Assembly (NCBI GenBank): GCA_023362775.1
Contig: JALMGJ010000029.1
Location: 7,979,268-8,043,267, forward strand
Reading direction: 5' to 3'
From: Charina bottae
Taxonomy: Eukaryota; Chordata; Lepidosauria; Squamata; Charinaidae
Length of the DNA stretch: 64,000 nt
Shown: one piece after another, positions 1-11,146 of the stretch
Position numbering within the stretch: the stretch's first letter is position 1
Layout: each line of letters begins with the position of its first letter
Program-made: the position numbers and the translations under genes
Notes under the pieces: model-generated
Databases searched by the model: none
Seen by the model: the letters and a program-made list of their open reading frames with translations, nothing else
What the model was told of the DNA's origin: nothing

Positions 1-125
1 ACAGGCACGTATGCAGCTGAAGTGTTCCACCTAGGATCCCGCACAATGACATTGTAGATTACGCCTTGTCCGGGAAGTGAAGAGAAGTACATGTCAGTTT
101 TGTCTTGGCCGGTTAAGGTCATAAC
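1..125 (-). CDS. TM7SF3: TM7SF3 coding exon 6 (cut by window edge)
   Basis: From the acceptor ACAG at 126-127 the exon reads VMTLTGQDKTDMYFSSLPGQ, then GVIYNVIVRDPRWNTSAAYV to the window edge. It matches human VVTLTANDKTSVSFSSLPGQ and GVIYNVIVWDPFLNTSAAYI. The exon is truncated only by the window boundary. Confidence 0.92.
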
Positions 126-1109
126 CTGTGAGGACATAAAAGGTACATGGCACGTGAAGAGAAAATGGGCCGTGGATCCTCCTTTATTCTATATTCCTGG
201 TTTAGAGAGGAATGTAAGATTTCCTTTTAACCACTGGATTATGTATAAAAATAATAGCAGCTCACCTTTCAATTCCAAGGCCATCAAGGCAATTAGGAGC
301 AATATGAAGAAATAATCGTACATCACATAAAAACACATGGAATTTAAAATAATACAGAGGCAATGCAGAGCACGTCTCCTGGAATTCTTTCCAACCCATT
401 TATCACCAATGGCTATAGGGGGACCCTATAATGCTGATGGTACTGCACTGCAGATGTTCAAAAGCAGGGGAGACACGACCAACCAGATCCGGAGGGGGGG
501 ATTAAAATGGAGGAATCAGCAGCACTCTTGAGTTCTGTCCAAATGGGAGAAGCACTGGAGCATTTTTTTTCTAGAATGCTTTTTTCCACAGCCCTGGATG
601 AATCCAATCCATTTTCAAATTTAATGTTTCTTTGCTGGTGTCTCCCTCCACAATTAATTTGGTCCCTGTCTGTTTTCACAGAGTGATCTTCCTGATGGAC
701 AGACTGAGTCCTGAGCCCCTTCATATAATTTCTTTCCAACACTGCATTGGGATGGGACAAACAGATTGGATTTTTCCGGATGGATGGATGGATGGATGGA
801 TGGATGGATGGATGATGGATGGATGGATGGATAACAAGTGGAAATGATTTTGAGTACAACAGGTCATCAATTCAACCTCTAGCTTGTCCAATGAAATGAA
901 ATTCTGAAAGCTAGAGAGTCTCATGAGTCAGTCTCAGAATTAAGCCAGACTGATTTTCAGTTACACTCAAAACAGGTTTTTTATGTTCATATACATCTAA
1001 TGACATAAATAGCTAAAGATTCCCACAGAAAAAACCTCAAACCATCAATGTTTCCAAGAGGCCTTTATTGGATTTAAGTAGTCATATGACAGGGTCGTGA
1101 TGGCTCAAA
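126..1109. other. TM7SF3 intron 5: mostly unique sequence plus a microsatellite
   Basis: Nothing gene-like is seen. A GGAT tetranucleotide tract (about 777-832, with one interruption) produces spurious open frames rich in Ile-His-Pro-Ser. Confidence 0.6.
777..832. repeat. (GGAT)n microsatellite
   Basis: Roughly a dozen GGAT units are broken by one GATGAT interruption. The tract is visible directly in the sequence. Confidence 0.95.
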
Positions 1110-1430
1110 GGGACATGATGGCTCAGTGGTTAAGACGCCGGGCTTGTCGATCGGAAGGTCGGCGGTTCGAGACCCGAGCGCCAAGTGACGGAGTAAGCTC
1201 CTGCACTCGCCCCAGCTCTTGCCAACCTAGCAATTCGAAAGCATGCAAATGCAAGTAGATAAATAGGTACCACTTCCATGGGATGGTAACAGCATTCCGC
1301 ACATGTCATGCCGGCCACATGACCACGGAAGCGTCTTCGGACAGCGCTGGCTCTTCGGCTAAGAAACAGAGATGAGCACCGCCCCCTAGGGTCAGACATG
1401 ACTGTGCAGGGGAAAACCTTTACCTTTACT
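1110..1430 (+). mobile_element. tRNA-derived squamate SINE (copy 1)
   Basis: The head has RNA polymerase III box A-like TGGCTCAGTGGTTAAG and box B-like GGTTCGAGACC. The body is shared with four other copies (CTTGCCAACCTAGCAATTCG and TAAATAGGTACCACTT). The end is GTCAGACATGACTG followed by a CCTTTACCTTTA tail. The GTCGGACA-CGACTG type end resembles the BovB 3' end in this window, so BovB-driven mobilisation is likely. A short partial copy of the head (GTCGTGATGGCTCAAAG) precedes it. Confidence 0.88.
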
Positions 1431-1485
1431 TATAACAGGGTACCAAAAACATCACTCATTCGCAATGAAAAACCGTGTGACTTAC

Positions 1486-1657
1486 TTTAGAGCCATGATC
1501 TTGGATACTTTGAACCTCAGACATTTTTCTCATATGACTCACAAATGTGGCTTCAGATAAATCGTTCTCTGGCAGAAAATACTGATAGACATCATAGTAC
1601 AGTCGCCACCTGGAGTTCAGACTTGTCCCAGAATCACATGAAGGTGGGTCTGCACCT
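1486..1657 (-). CDS. TM7SF3: TM7SF3 coding exon 5
   Basis: The exon completes the split Arg codon and encodes GADPPSCDSGTSLNSRWRLY, then YDVYQYFLPENDLSEATF and SHMRKMSEV. The human counterpart has PPPCDAGT and WRLQYDVYQYFLPENDLTEE. The acceptor CCAG is at 1658-1659 and the donor GTAAGT follows CTAAA at 1485. Moving the acceptor two bases would break the frame, so this start is well determined. It ends in phase 0. Confidence 0.93.
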
Positions 1658-1794
1658 CTGGATCATAGTAGGAAATTAGAGTTGGGTTAGATTGAGAGCC
1701 ATACATCGATTCCATACTCTAAAATGTTTAGAATCCTTTGTTCTTCCCTACCCAGCCATTTAAAAGAGTAATTTCAAAGAGAAGGAAACCTATG

Positions 1795-2055
1795 GACCTC
1801 AAGACGCTGTTGAGCATTTCAGCAGGTGATGGCAACTGGCTGACCTTCCTTGACCTCAAAATGCTCAGCAGAATCAAACCTGGTTAGTACTTGGATGGGA
1901 GACCATGAAAGAATACTAGTGTCCTGGGCTAGATAGTAAAAAACATCACAGAAATAGACAATGGCAAACCACTTCTGAACCACTGCCAAGACAACTACAT
2001 GGGTATGTCCATGAGGTTATAATAAGCCGATCTCAGCTTGAGGGAGATTTTAACT
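1795..2055 (+). mobile_element. 5S rRNA-headed SINE (copy 1)
   Basis: The segment GGTTAGTACTTGGATGGGAG plus ACC reproduces the internal control region of vertebrate 5S rRNA. It is followed by a body with ATGGCAAACCACTTCTG and CTGCCAAGA, also seen in other SINEs here. This supports a 5S-derived (SINE3-type) retroposon, diverged from the gene and not a 5S rRNA gene. Confidence 0.75.
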
Positions 2056-2169
2056 TTGTTGTAATACAACTGCAGGAACTCCAGCCAGCAGACCTAAGCA
2101 CAAAAATGCTGAGAAGTGTAATTTGGCCACATTTGAGGTCCACAGGTTTACACCTTGGGTAATTAACTT

Positions 2170-2265
2170 GTAAGTTTTATTTTATTATTTTTATTATTTA
2201 GATTTATATTACCGCCCATCTCCCCCAACGGAGGACCCTGGGCAGTTCACAATAAAAACAAGTTG
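2170..2265 (-). mobile_element. CR1/L2-type LINE 3' end fragment
   Basis: Read on the minus strand, the sequence has the GGGCAGT/GGGAGATGGGCGGTAATATAAA end typical of amniote CR1/L2-like 3' tails. Similar tails occur at about 3465, 19180, 25590, 31660, 49430 and 57950. Confidence 0.6.
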
Positions 2266-2484
2266 CTGCTACACCTTGTATAATTAAATTGTATGTTGCT
2301 GCTACAAATCATAGTGAACTTAACTGGAAAATAATGACTCTTTCTGGTTTAATGGTGGCAAATCTTTTAATATGGAGGATTTCATTTGAGGAATAGCCAC
2401 CCAATCTCAGATAGATTGCAGACCTAGTCTTGCCATTTTCCTTTTTAAGCATACTTTAACTTTGGACTGTGTGAAAATCTATGT

Positions 2485-2812
2485 CAGGGCTCCCCAAACT
2501 TTTCACGCTGGCAACACACCAACGGCGCGCGAAAACCCGGAAGCGCCACGGCGGCGCTTCCCAGTTTTCGCATACTGTGGCGGCGGCGGCACTTCTGGGT
2601 TTTCGTGCGCCGCCACCACGGGACTTTCGGGTTTTCGCGCGCTGTGGCGTCGTCGTCCTGGTGTGCTGTGTGAAAACCTGGAAGCACTGATGGCCCACCG
2701 CTGCTGCCGCGTGTGGCAGCGCGCCATCAGCGCTTCCGGGTTTTCATGCGACACACCTGGGCCCCGCAGGCGACACAGTACTGTGTCGCGACACAGAGTT
2801 TGGAGAGCTATG
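2485..2812 (+). mobile_element. Non-autonomous hAT element, GC-rich variant
   Basis: Terminal inverted repeats CAGGGCTCCCCAAACT and AGTTTGGAGAGCTATG are flanked by a perfect 8-bp TSD (ATCTATGT at 2477-2484 and 2813-2820). The interior is very CpG-rich, with repeated CGGGTTTTCG-like motifs in both orientations, and ends with the GTGTCGCGACACA motif shared with the CAGAGCTTTCC family below. It has no coding capacity. Confidence 0.88.
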
Positions 2813-2820
2813 ATCTATGT

Positions 2821-3874
2821 AAACATATAAATGCACGTACACATACCCCAGAGTCAAGACTTTTGGGTGATAGCCCCACTCTTTTGGAACAGCTTACTCC
2901 CAGATATCCAGACCACCCCTCCCTGAATTGTAAAAACAGATCTCTTCAAGAAGGCATTTTGGGATGAATAAGATCATGCTGCCCCAAACAGTGGCATATC
3001 AGATTGATTATTATAACTGTATTAACCGATTCTTGTTTTTAATCCCAGTATGTTAATATTTTAAGCTGCTCAGTCTCCAGAAATGAAGTGGCACATGAGC
3101 TGTAATAATAAATAAATATTAAAAGAAGCAGTTCAAAGGTCAGGAATTCCTGCCACTGACATTAAGCTTCTTTGCAACCGAGAGAAATAAAAGAACTCTT
3201 CTTTTAATAGTTTGCTCCAGTAAGACCTATAAAATAATCACGTTTGGCCAATTTTTGTTTGTCCAGTTCTTTGGACAAACACAAGTTATTTCTGAAAACT
3301 ATCTTCATTTCTGCCCTTCCTTCAATCAATTAATAAACTTTATTACAAACACAGAACAGTGTCAAAGATTCAGTGCCTTGCTTCAGATAGTAATACAAAA
3401 TAAAAGAGATACAAGCTACACACCATTTCGTGAAATCAACAAAAAAATACAGTAATATAGTAATAAAGGGGAGATGGGCGGTGATAGAAGTTGGATAAAT
3501 AAATAAATAAAGCAAATCACTACACTTCCTGTTCTTCCTTGCAACAAAACCGTATCAGCCAGAATTTTGTTACTTATCACAAGATTTGGGTGTTTTTTTA
3601 ACCTGCAAATAGTGTGTTAAAATAAACGATTTCTAGAGCATCTGGAAATGTTTGAGTGGGGAACAATCATCCTTATAGAAGAGACAGACCAGAAAGACAT
3701 GGGCCAGTGTTTCTGTAGTGTCTACCCCACAAAGGGAGAGGCTTCCATTAACTTTCCTTTTTCCAGCTAGAAAAAGCTAGTATGCCTTAAGATGGACAGA
3801 CACCCTCTTCAACAATCTTGCTCTGAAGTCTATATGCTGTATCTCACATAAGAACAACAGCCAACTGTACATAC
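2821..3874. other. TM7SF3 intron 4: old repeat debris
   Basis: The stretch contains a CR1/L2-type tail on the plus strand (GGGGAGATGGGCGGTGATAG at 3469, then AAATAAAT repeats to about 3512). No exon is recognised. Confidence 0.45.
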
Positions 3875-3995
3875 CTCGTATACCCCAGATTTGCTGGAGC
3901 AAATGTAATGCGGGTCTCAGCCAAGTTATATTCTAGATAAAGATTGGGATCAGTTTCCAAATTAAATTCTAAGTTGCATCCTCCAGGAACTGGAT
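3875..3995 (-). CDS. TM7SF3: TM7SF3 coding exon 4
   Basis: The exon encodes DPVPGGCNLEFNLETDPNL, then YLEYNLAETRITFAPANLGYT. This is the most conserved ectodomain block of TM7SF3 (human has DPVPGGCNLEFDLDIDPNIY and APANLGYARG). The acceptor CTAG is at 3996-3997 and the donor GTATGT at 3874. It leaves in phase 2, splitting an Arg codon with exon 5. Confidence 0.93.
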
Positions 3996-5212
3996 CTAGG
4001 CAGAAAAAAATCAAGCAATGGGAATAAGGAGGGGTATGATAGATCTTCAACCAATTGTGAAAATGCCAGCCCCCAACTAAGTACCAACTTCTCCAACACT
4101 GCCCCTTCAATGTTCCAGGTTTAACAACACAAATCCTGGTTCCTTCAGAAACTGAAGCTTGAACCATGGCTTGAAGTATGTTGGTGCCAACTTGCATAAA
4201 GGCCTGGCTTCCACATAATGTTTAGCTAAGACTGGCTGATTGATGAAACCATCATGGTATGCCATGTATACGTGCTAAACCAGAAACAAATCTCATTATG
4301 TCCTAAGATTCTGTGTAAACCCAATCAATGGCCATGTTCCTGTGATACACTGGAAAAGAAGCTCTAGGTAAAGGGCATGTGCCACTTTGAATGATATACC
4401 ACATTTCACCAAGTTTCAGATCAGGGCTACCAATATCCAGGTGACCATTAGATGGCAGCAAGACAAACAGAAAATGCTCTGCTGCCATCTAGTGGCTGTC
4501 TATATTTTTGCAGCCAAATGTGGTAGCTCCAATAAACAGGTGCCATCTTGGCCCACTTTAACTTAGATGCTTTTTCTTAAGGTTTTTTAAAAAAACAGTG
4601 CCTGGGTTAAAGAAGTATCACAGGGAGTTGAAAATTACCCTGCATGTACTCTTGCTACGTAAGATTTCCTCTTCCTCTTCGGCATGTTGAGAGAACACAA
4701 CTAGCAAGTTAAAACCAGAAAGGGATTTTGGAACTAGCTTCATGATGGAAGGAATATTTGTGAGGCTGGCTAATGCTAGGTAAAAATCAATCCTGTTTTG
4801 CAGTAAAGTCCTTGCTGAGCTGAAACAGAATGTCTTCCACTACAGATTATGTGAACTGGAGAGCGTGAGACAAGGATGAGAGTTTGATGCAATGTAGTCA
4901 ATTATTAATAGACTATGAAAAAGATGGGGTGGAACAATAACACAATCAAGAATCTGAAAGAGAAGGACAAAGACTAAAGCTGGGTTGACATGACACAGTA
5001 ACTACAATACAGTGGACTGTTGCTAACTCAATGTGTTGTGGGAAGCCAACCAACGTGGTTAGTGTACGATACAGCAGGCTGAATGAAGCCAGCAGTTGGG
5101 TAGTTTGGTAAAACATAATTCAGTTAATCATGGGTTAGCACAATGTACAAAAATATAACCTAAGATGTTTTGCACCTTAGCATGGGCATCCAGTAGAAGC
5201 CATGGTGACATT
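3996..5212. other. TM7SF3 intron 3, left part: nothing recognised
   Basis: No exon, RNA gene or clear element is seen. Short minus-strand frames here lack homology and are treated as chance. Confidence 0.4.
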
Positions 5213-5220
5213 ACATAATG

Positions 5221-5454
5221 CAGAGCTTTCCAAACTTTTCATGTTGGTGACACACTTTTTAGACATGCATCATTTCGCGACACACTCTTACAGCAGGGCA
5301 TCATTTCGCGACACACTCTAACAGCAGGGCACAAGGCAGGCACTAGGACCTGCGCGGAATCCTGGCAAGGCTCAGAGGCAGCAGCAGCCGCGACACACCT
5401 AGACACTGCAGCCGACACACTAATGTGTCCCGACACACAGTTTGGAAAGCTCTG
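5221..5454 (+). mobile_element. Non-autonomous hAT MITE, CAGAGCTTTCC family (copy 1)
   Basis: TIRs CAGAGCTTTCCAAACT and AGTTTGGAAAGCTCTG are flanked by a perfect 8-bp TSD ACATAATG (5213-5220 and 5455-5462). The interior has GTGACACACTTTTTAGACAT, TTTCGCGACACACTC and an AGGCAGCAGCAGCCGCGACA block. The TIR start CAGAG and 8-bp TSD identify the hAT superfamily. Confidence 0.93.
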
Positions 5455-5462
5455 ACATAATG

Positions 5463-5950
5463 TTATAAATTACATAATTTTTGTCATTTGTGCAATGACA
5501 TCATGAAGTGTGGGATGTCACTCCTACTCCTCCTTCAGACACCAGTGCTTCCTAGCATGGATTACCAGGGAAAACTTTATGGCAATAACTCCCAATCTCA
5601 GGGTAGGAACCACCCACAGTTACTAAGGCTGTTCTTGATGGTCCATGATGTGGAGACCTAGATGTATGGCTTGAATTTCATAATATCACTAAATCTTGCA
5701 AGATTTGCTACTCTTCCTTCAAATCTTGCACAATTTTTATCCAAAGCTTTGCAAAGTGTCTTTGCAGAAATTTTGTGAAATTTGGTAGGTAGGTAGGTAG
5801 GTAGGTAGATAACCACTGTGTTATGATGCCCACAAGCATTTTGATGTTGAATCTTCACCTATATGGTGGTCCTCCCAACATTTGATAATGATGGGGGAAG
5901 CAATATTCCATTTAGTTTGAACCTTAGCTACAGGCAAAGTCAAAAATTAC
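5463..5950. other. TM7SF3 intron 3, right part: unique sequence with a short microsatellite
   Basis: A (GTAG)n tract of about six units lies at 5785-5808. No other feature is seen. Confidence 0.5.
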
Positions 5951-6101
5951 CTTTTTCAGTGTACGGAAAAGAAACAGCTGTGCTCGGCACCTGATTTGTA
6001 TCCACAGCTTGCAAATACCACATACACACAGTTTGTTCAGGCCGAAGCACAGAAACCAATCCTTTGTCTACTCCAGTTCCTGAGTTGCTAGGAGAAGGTT
6101 C
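5951..6101 (-). CDS. TM7SF3: TM7SF3 coding exon 3
   Basis: The exon encodes EPSPSNSGTGVDKGLV, then SVLRPEQTVCMWYLQAV and TAVSFPYTEK plus one base. The LRPEQ-x-x-C-x-WYL signature matches the TM7SF3 family. The acceptor is TTAG at 6102-6103 and the donor is GTAATT at 5950. It enters in phase 0 and leaves in phase 1, which joins cleanly to exon 4. It is too short and split to stand out as an open frame. Confidence 0.9.
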
Positions 6102-6424
6102 CTAAGACATAAAAGGAATTATTGTGTACCTCTAGAAACTAAGATTTTCATTCAATTTTCCTCAATTTTTATCCTATTAATAGCCCACTTTTCAGGGTAA
6201 CCATGCTCCCTAGGCAGCTTATAAGCTTGATAAACAATTCTAAATAAAAAATAGTACTAAAGAATGGCTAAGCAAGTCATGGGAATATACTTTAATGTCC
6301 AGAATAACTTCGTATCTTAAAAGTAAATTTGAGGTAGAATTCAGTCTAACTGGAAACCATTCCTGGACTATAATTTAATACATGGATTTATATTGCGCCC
6401 CAAATTTGAACTTTTCCCCCCCAA

Positions 6425-6625
6425 TTCAATCATATATGATCCTCAGCGACTGCCTGGACAAGTCCCTGCAGTGTTCTTGGCAAGGTTTTTCAGAAGTGGT
6501 TTGCTATTGTCTCCTGCCTAGGGCTGAGAGAGGGTGACTGGCCCGAGGTCACCCAGCTGGCTTTGTGCCTAAGGCGGGACTAGAACTCACACTCTCCTGG
6601 TTTCTAGCCTGGTGCCTACATCAAA
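6425..6625 (-). mobile_element. CORE/MIR-like SINE with BovB-like end
   Basis: Minus-strand reading gives box B-like GAGTTCTAGTCCCGCC, then the core GTGACCTCGGGCCAGTCACC, CCCTAGGCAGGAGACAATAG and GACTTGTCCAGGCAGTCGC. The same blocks occur at 35205-35365 and in the 62-kb minisatellite. Confidence 0.7.
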
Positions 6626-6867
6626 CTGGCTTTCAGTTTTCCTTTAAAAAGTAGCATACACATTCCATAGTTTCATAAATAATCAATAATCAATAATAAT
6701 CAATTATCGAAAACGGTAATCATGTCATCTTATATCCCATGTTTTCTTATTTGCATCTTACTGTTTGTACTTTTCCCTTTTATTCTTTTGACTTGTCTAT
6801 GTTCTTTCTTTAAAACGTTTAAACAAAAACAAAAAGAAATAAAAATACTGTAAACATTATTATGTGA

Positions 6868-7483
6868 ACTCCAACAAAGGAGCTTGAGCACCTCAATGAC
6901 GCCATGAGCTAAACCGTGAAGGGACACCCAAGACAGGAAGGTCATGGCAGAGAGGTCAGACTAAATACGATCCCTGGGGAAGATAACGGCAACCCACCCC
7001 AGTATTCTTGCCGTGAAAACTAAATGGATCAGTACAACCAGAGATATGTCGGTATACCATCGGAAGATGGGACTCCCAGGTCAGAAGATGGTCAAAATGC
7101 TACTGGGGAGGAACAGAGGATAAGTTCAACTAGCCCCAGATGTGATGACGCAGCTAGCTCAAAGCCGAAAGGAGGGCTAGCGGCCGACGGTGCTGGTGGT
7201 GAACGACGAATCCGATGTTCTAAAGATCAACACACCATAGGAACCTGGAATGTAAGATCTATGAGCCAGGGCAAATTGGATGTGGTTATTGGTGAGATGT
7301 CAAGATTAAATATAGACATTTTAGGTGTCAGTGAACTGAAATGGACTGGGATGGGCCACTTCACATCAGATGACCACCAGATCTACTACTGTGGACAAGA
7401 GGACCACAGAAGAAATGGAGTAGCCTTCATAATTAATAATAAAGTGGCTAAAGCAGTGCTTGGATACAATCCAAAAAACGATA
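6868..7483 (+). mobile_element. RTE-BovB 5' fragment, abruptly cut at 7483
   Basis: The 5' UTR and first about 155 codons (from ATG at 7024) are nearly identical to the complete BovB at 28104, with two amino-acid differences seen by eye. It encodes the start of the APE endonuclease (IGTWNVRSMSQGKLDV, SELKWTG). It stops in the codons for NPKNDS, exactly where the 3' end of an oppositely oriented LINE begins. The 5' UTR also lacks about 24 bp present in the other copy. BovB copies are normally 5'-truncated, so a 5' piece without a 3' end is unusual. Confidence 0.9.
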
Positions 7484-7666
7484 GCAAGCAAGCAACAACT
7501 TTATTGATTAGTCTTACGACCATATCAAAGATAAAATAAGATAACAAGAATACAATACAATTCAATTTAACTGATAAAATTGATAAAAATACACCAAAAT
7601 AGGAAATAAGATAATTGAATAACCTGAAATAATAATAAATACAATACATGTATATCTAATCAGAAT

Positions 7667-10600
7667 TCAAATGAGTTCATCACCCCTACATGGCACTCCA
7701 ATCTTTTCCATATAATGGGCTCTCTGGTGAACTGCCTTGTCTACAAACTTGGCAGTCCTATTCACAATAAAAGTATTTGAGCCCGAAAGAAAATAAGATA
7801 ATCTGTGATTAGAATCCCAGTGTGCTGTTCTTTCTAACAAAGGAGACAGGAATTTAATCCTAAGTGAATCATGTAATTTGCAGTCGAACAAAACATGGGC
7901 AATATCTTCTATGGCTGGGTCCCCACATACACAAGTCCTCTCATCATATGGCAAATGATGAAAACGTCCATATTTAACCATAGAGTCCAACAATTCAAAC
8001 CTAGCCCTGGAATAGGCCCTTCTCAGATTTTGTGTTAGACTCATCGACAGGTATTTTTCAAATTTAAAAATAGTTTTATTCTTAGCTAACCATTTTAATG
8101 AACCATTTTTTGCCAATGTCTCCATGTCCAATTGGGCACTGATATCCAGGGCTCGCTGTTTAAAAATATCTTTTGCCTGCGGTGCAGTTATGAGTACCTG
8201 TTGAATGGAAAATCCATATTGTGTAATAACTTTAGTGAGATGTTTTAACCAGGATGTGGTAAAATCCAAACTCATTTGTTCAAGTAGGCATAATTTGGGA
8301 AGCCTATCATGGTCCATTGAATGGACCTTCTGCCAGTAAGAAAAGACCTTTGATACTGTCTGGCTATGTATAGAGTGGATACCTGTTTCTGCTCTAATTG
8401 CGGGTGCTGACGTATTTTTATCAACTCCCAGTATACTTCTTAAAAAGCGGGTTTGAACATATTCAAGTGCAGCAGAATTTGTAAGACCCCACACTTCCGC
8501 ACCATAAGTCAACATTGGGACAATTTTTGCTCTAAATACTTTCAGAATAGGGGTCAAAGTGCCGGGATATTTATAATTATACAGTTTAGATAGCCTTTTG
8601 GCACAGACCTCAGCCCTCCCTGCGGTCCTTCTGAAATGATTGTCCCAGGTTCCAGTATCAGTAAAAACCACTCCTAGGTAAGTGAAAGAATTCACTTGTT
8701 CTATAGGCTCCCCATTTATTTGCCATTTATATTTCATCCTTTTTCTTTTACCAAAAACCATCACTTTAGATTTAGACTTATTTATAGTTAAAGAGTTATG
8801 AACACAATAGACATTCAACTTTTTCAGGAGTCTTCTCAGGCCAACTTGTGAATGTGCCATCAAAATCATATCATCTGCATATAATAGGACATTCACAAAT
8901 ATGCCATGAATTTTTAACATGTGAGTATCTACGGTACGCATAAACCCTGGAATATCATTAATATAAAGATTGAAGAGCATTGGAGCTAAGATACAACCCT
9001 GCCTGACACCTCTATGAGTAGGAATACTTTTGGTTAAAGAGCCATTTACACCAGTTCTTACTTTTAAATAAGTATTTGAATAGAGGGCCTTTACCAGGAA
9101 TAAAAGTCTGGGCTCCATATTTAAATTAATTAATTTCTTCCATAAAATGTTTCTATCTATGGAATCAAAAGCTGCGGTAAAATCTATAAAAGCAGCGAAC
9201 ACTTTTTTACCATTTGCCAATTGTTTTGAAATAAGATGATGTAATGTGAAACAATTATCTATTGTGGAGCGATCTGGTCTAAAACCAGTTTGTTCCTCTA
9301 CAAGGAGGTTTGTCCTAATTACCCAGTCCTCTATTTTGCCCAAGAGGTGTTTGGCATACATTTTTGCAGCAATTCCTATAAGACTGATTGGTCTATAATT
9401 TTGTGGCTCAGTCCTATTTCCTTTTTTAAATATAGGGACAACAATTGCTACTTCCCATCCTACTGGAATGAATCCTGTGTTGTTTATATAAGAAAACAAA
9501 CCTGCAAGTAATGGGGCCCACCAGTCAGTATGGGTTTTAAAAAGTTCTGGTGGTAAAAAGTCCTCTCCTGGAGCCTTGTTGGGTTTCAAGGAATGGATGA
9601 TAGATTTGACTTCTGCCACTGACACTGAGGGCCAAAGAGGGAGGTTTTCAAAATAAGTAGGATCAATTATACTTTCCTGCAAGGGTCTTTGGTTTGACTC
9701 AGTAAATAAACTTGTATAGAAATCCTCCCAGACTGAGGCAGGTATAGGAATGTCAAGTTGAAAATTGCGTTCCTTCAATAAACCAGAGACGGAATTCCAA
9801 AAAAATATTGAATTAGTTCCTTTTGCTGATAATTCCAAGTCTGCCCATATTTTAGCTGTATAAAGAGCTTTTTTGGACACAATAAGTTTCTTATATTCCC
9901 GCCTGATTTGTAGCATTTTGGATTGATTTTTTATACTAGGATAACTCTGGGCCATACGCATTGCTGCCCTTAAATGTTTCCTAGTATGTAGACAATCAGA
10001 ATCAAACCAGTTCATACTGTTTTGAGAATGATTTCTAGCAGGAACTTTATCTATCAAAAATTTCCTCAACGAGCTAGACAAAAGAGCATATTGTGTCAAG
10101 ATCTTGTCTGGGCATTGAAAAGGAGTTGAAATAGAATTTCTCCAAGACTGAACCTGCTCTGAGTTTAGATAGGTTGTTATTGCCTTTGTATCTACCTTGT
10201 GCCACCTAAGTCTTCTGTTTTGCCTAATTTCAATATTGGCTAGTAACCTCTTATCATAAGTCATAAATGATCTAATATCTGATCTGGCTGCAAAATAAAC
10301 TGTAATCGGCTGATGATCGCTGTCTTCTCTCACATGGGCTTGAATATCTGAAAATAACCCAGACTTATTTCGAGAAACACAAATATAATCTAGGACACTA
10401 CTAGAGTTTCCTGTATGAAATGTAAACGGATATATAAAATCAGATTCTTTGCCTCCTAAAATATGAAGGTTACATTTATAAATTAGTGAGACCAACTGAG
10501 AACCCGCCATGTTCCTTTTGGAATCTCTAGAACGCCAGGGTGGGTTGTTAATAAGGTAGTCCTCAGGAATAACACCCAGTCATACAAAATCAAATAAAGA

Positions 10601-11104
10601 AGCCCCCACTCTGGCATTAAAATCTCCCGCTAAAATTACAATAGCATTGGGGTAATTAAGGTTTATCTTCAACAGTAAATTTTCTAAATTTACCCAAATG
10701 TTGGGAGAAAAGTATGGAGATGAATAAGGTGGCAGATAAATGTTCACTAGTACTACTACAACTGCTTCATACGAAAATTTAACCACCAAATAGAAAGGAG
10801 AATCAAAACCAAACACCAGTTCCTGGCCTTGCCAACCCAACTCAGCCTTGGCAAGTATCGACAATCCTCCCGATGCCCTTCCTTTAGTCTTGTGTTTCAC
10901 TGCCGGGACTGACCAGGAATTAAATCCTGGAATGTGGATCCTTTCTTCCTCTTTGGACAGCCAAGTTTCTTGAAGAGCTATAAAATCAAAGCCAGAGAGA
11001 AATTCCAACAAGTCTCCATCAGATACTCGATTTTTCCAACCGGCAATGTTCCAAGTCAGTAGGTGGAGAAAAACCTTGCAATTGATGTTGGCAGGCGGCC
11101 CCAT
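7667..11104 (-). pseudogene. LINE-A ORF2: endonuclease-reverse transcriptase with one premature TGA
   Basis: The frame spans 1146 codons, broken only by TGA at 10580-10582 (codon 175); the codons before and after it are in the same frame. An APE endonuclease starts near residue 14 (LTWNIAGWK, ALQETWL, LAGDFNARVG, and SDHQPI past the stop). The RT domain has PNYRPISL-like QNYRPISLIG, FIDFTAAFD, GVRQGCILAPMLFNLYIND and the catalytic YADD at 8870-8881 (about residue 742). A CVCGDPAIEDIAHVLFDC zinc-knuckle-like motif lies in the C-terminal region. A single substitution probably inactivated it. The ATG at 11104 was chosen because it is the first in frame before the endonuclease motif, 42 bp after ORF1. 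Confidence 0.9.
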
Positions 11105-11146
11105 TGGAGACTTGAAATTTTGGGTTAGAGTACATGAGGCTTTTAG

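Noticed and set aside
458..859. 133-residue minus-strand frame
   Set aside because: Largely the translation of a GGAT microsatellite (Ile-His-Pro-Ser repeats).
1110..1190. Functional tRNA gene
   Set aside because: Box A and B are present but the cloverleaf is incomplete and the unit continues into a shared SINE body and tail; the same holds for the heads at 19635, 20973, 49708, 51718 and 55245.
1840..1910. 5S rRNA gene
   Set aside because: Only the internal control region matches; flanks are SINE body and the termini of 5S rRNA are missing.
2456..2830. Cluster of overlapping frames on both strands
   Set aside because: They lie within a GC-rich non-autonomous hAT element with intact termini and TSD.
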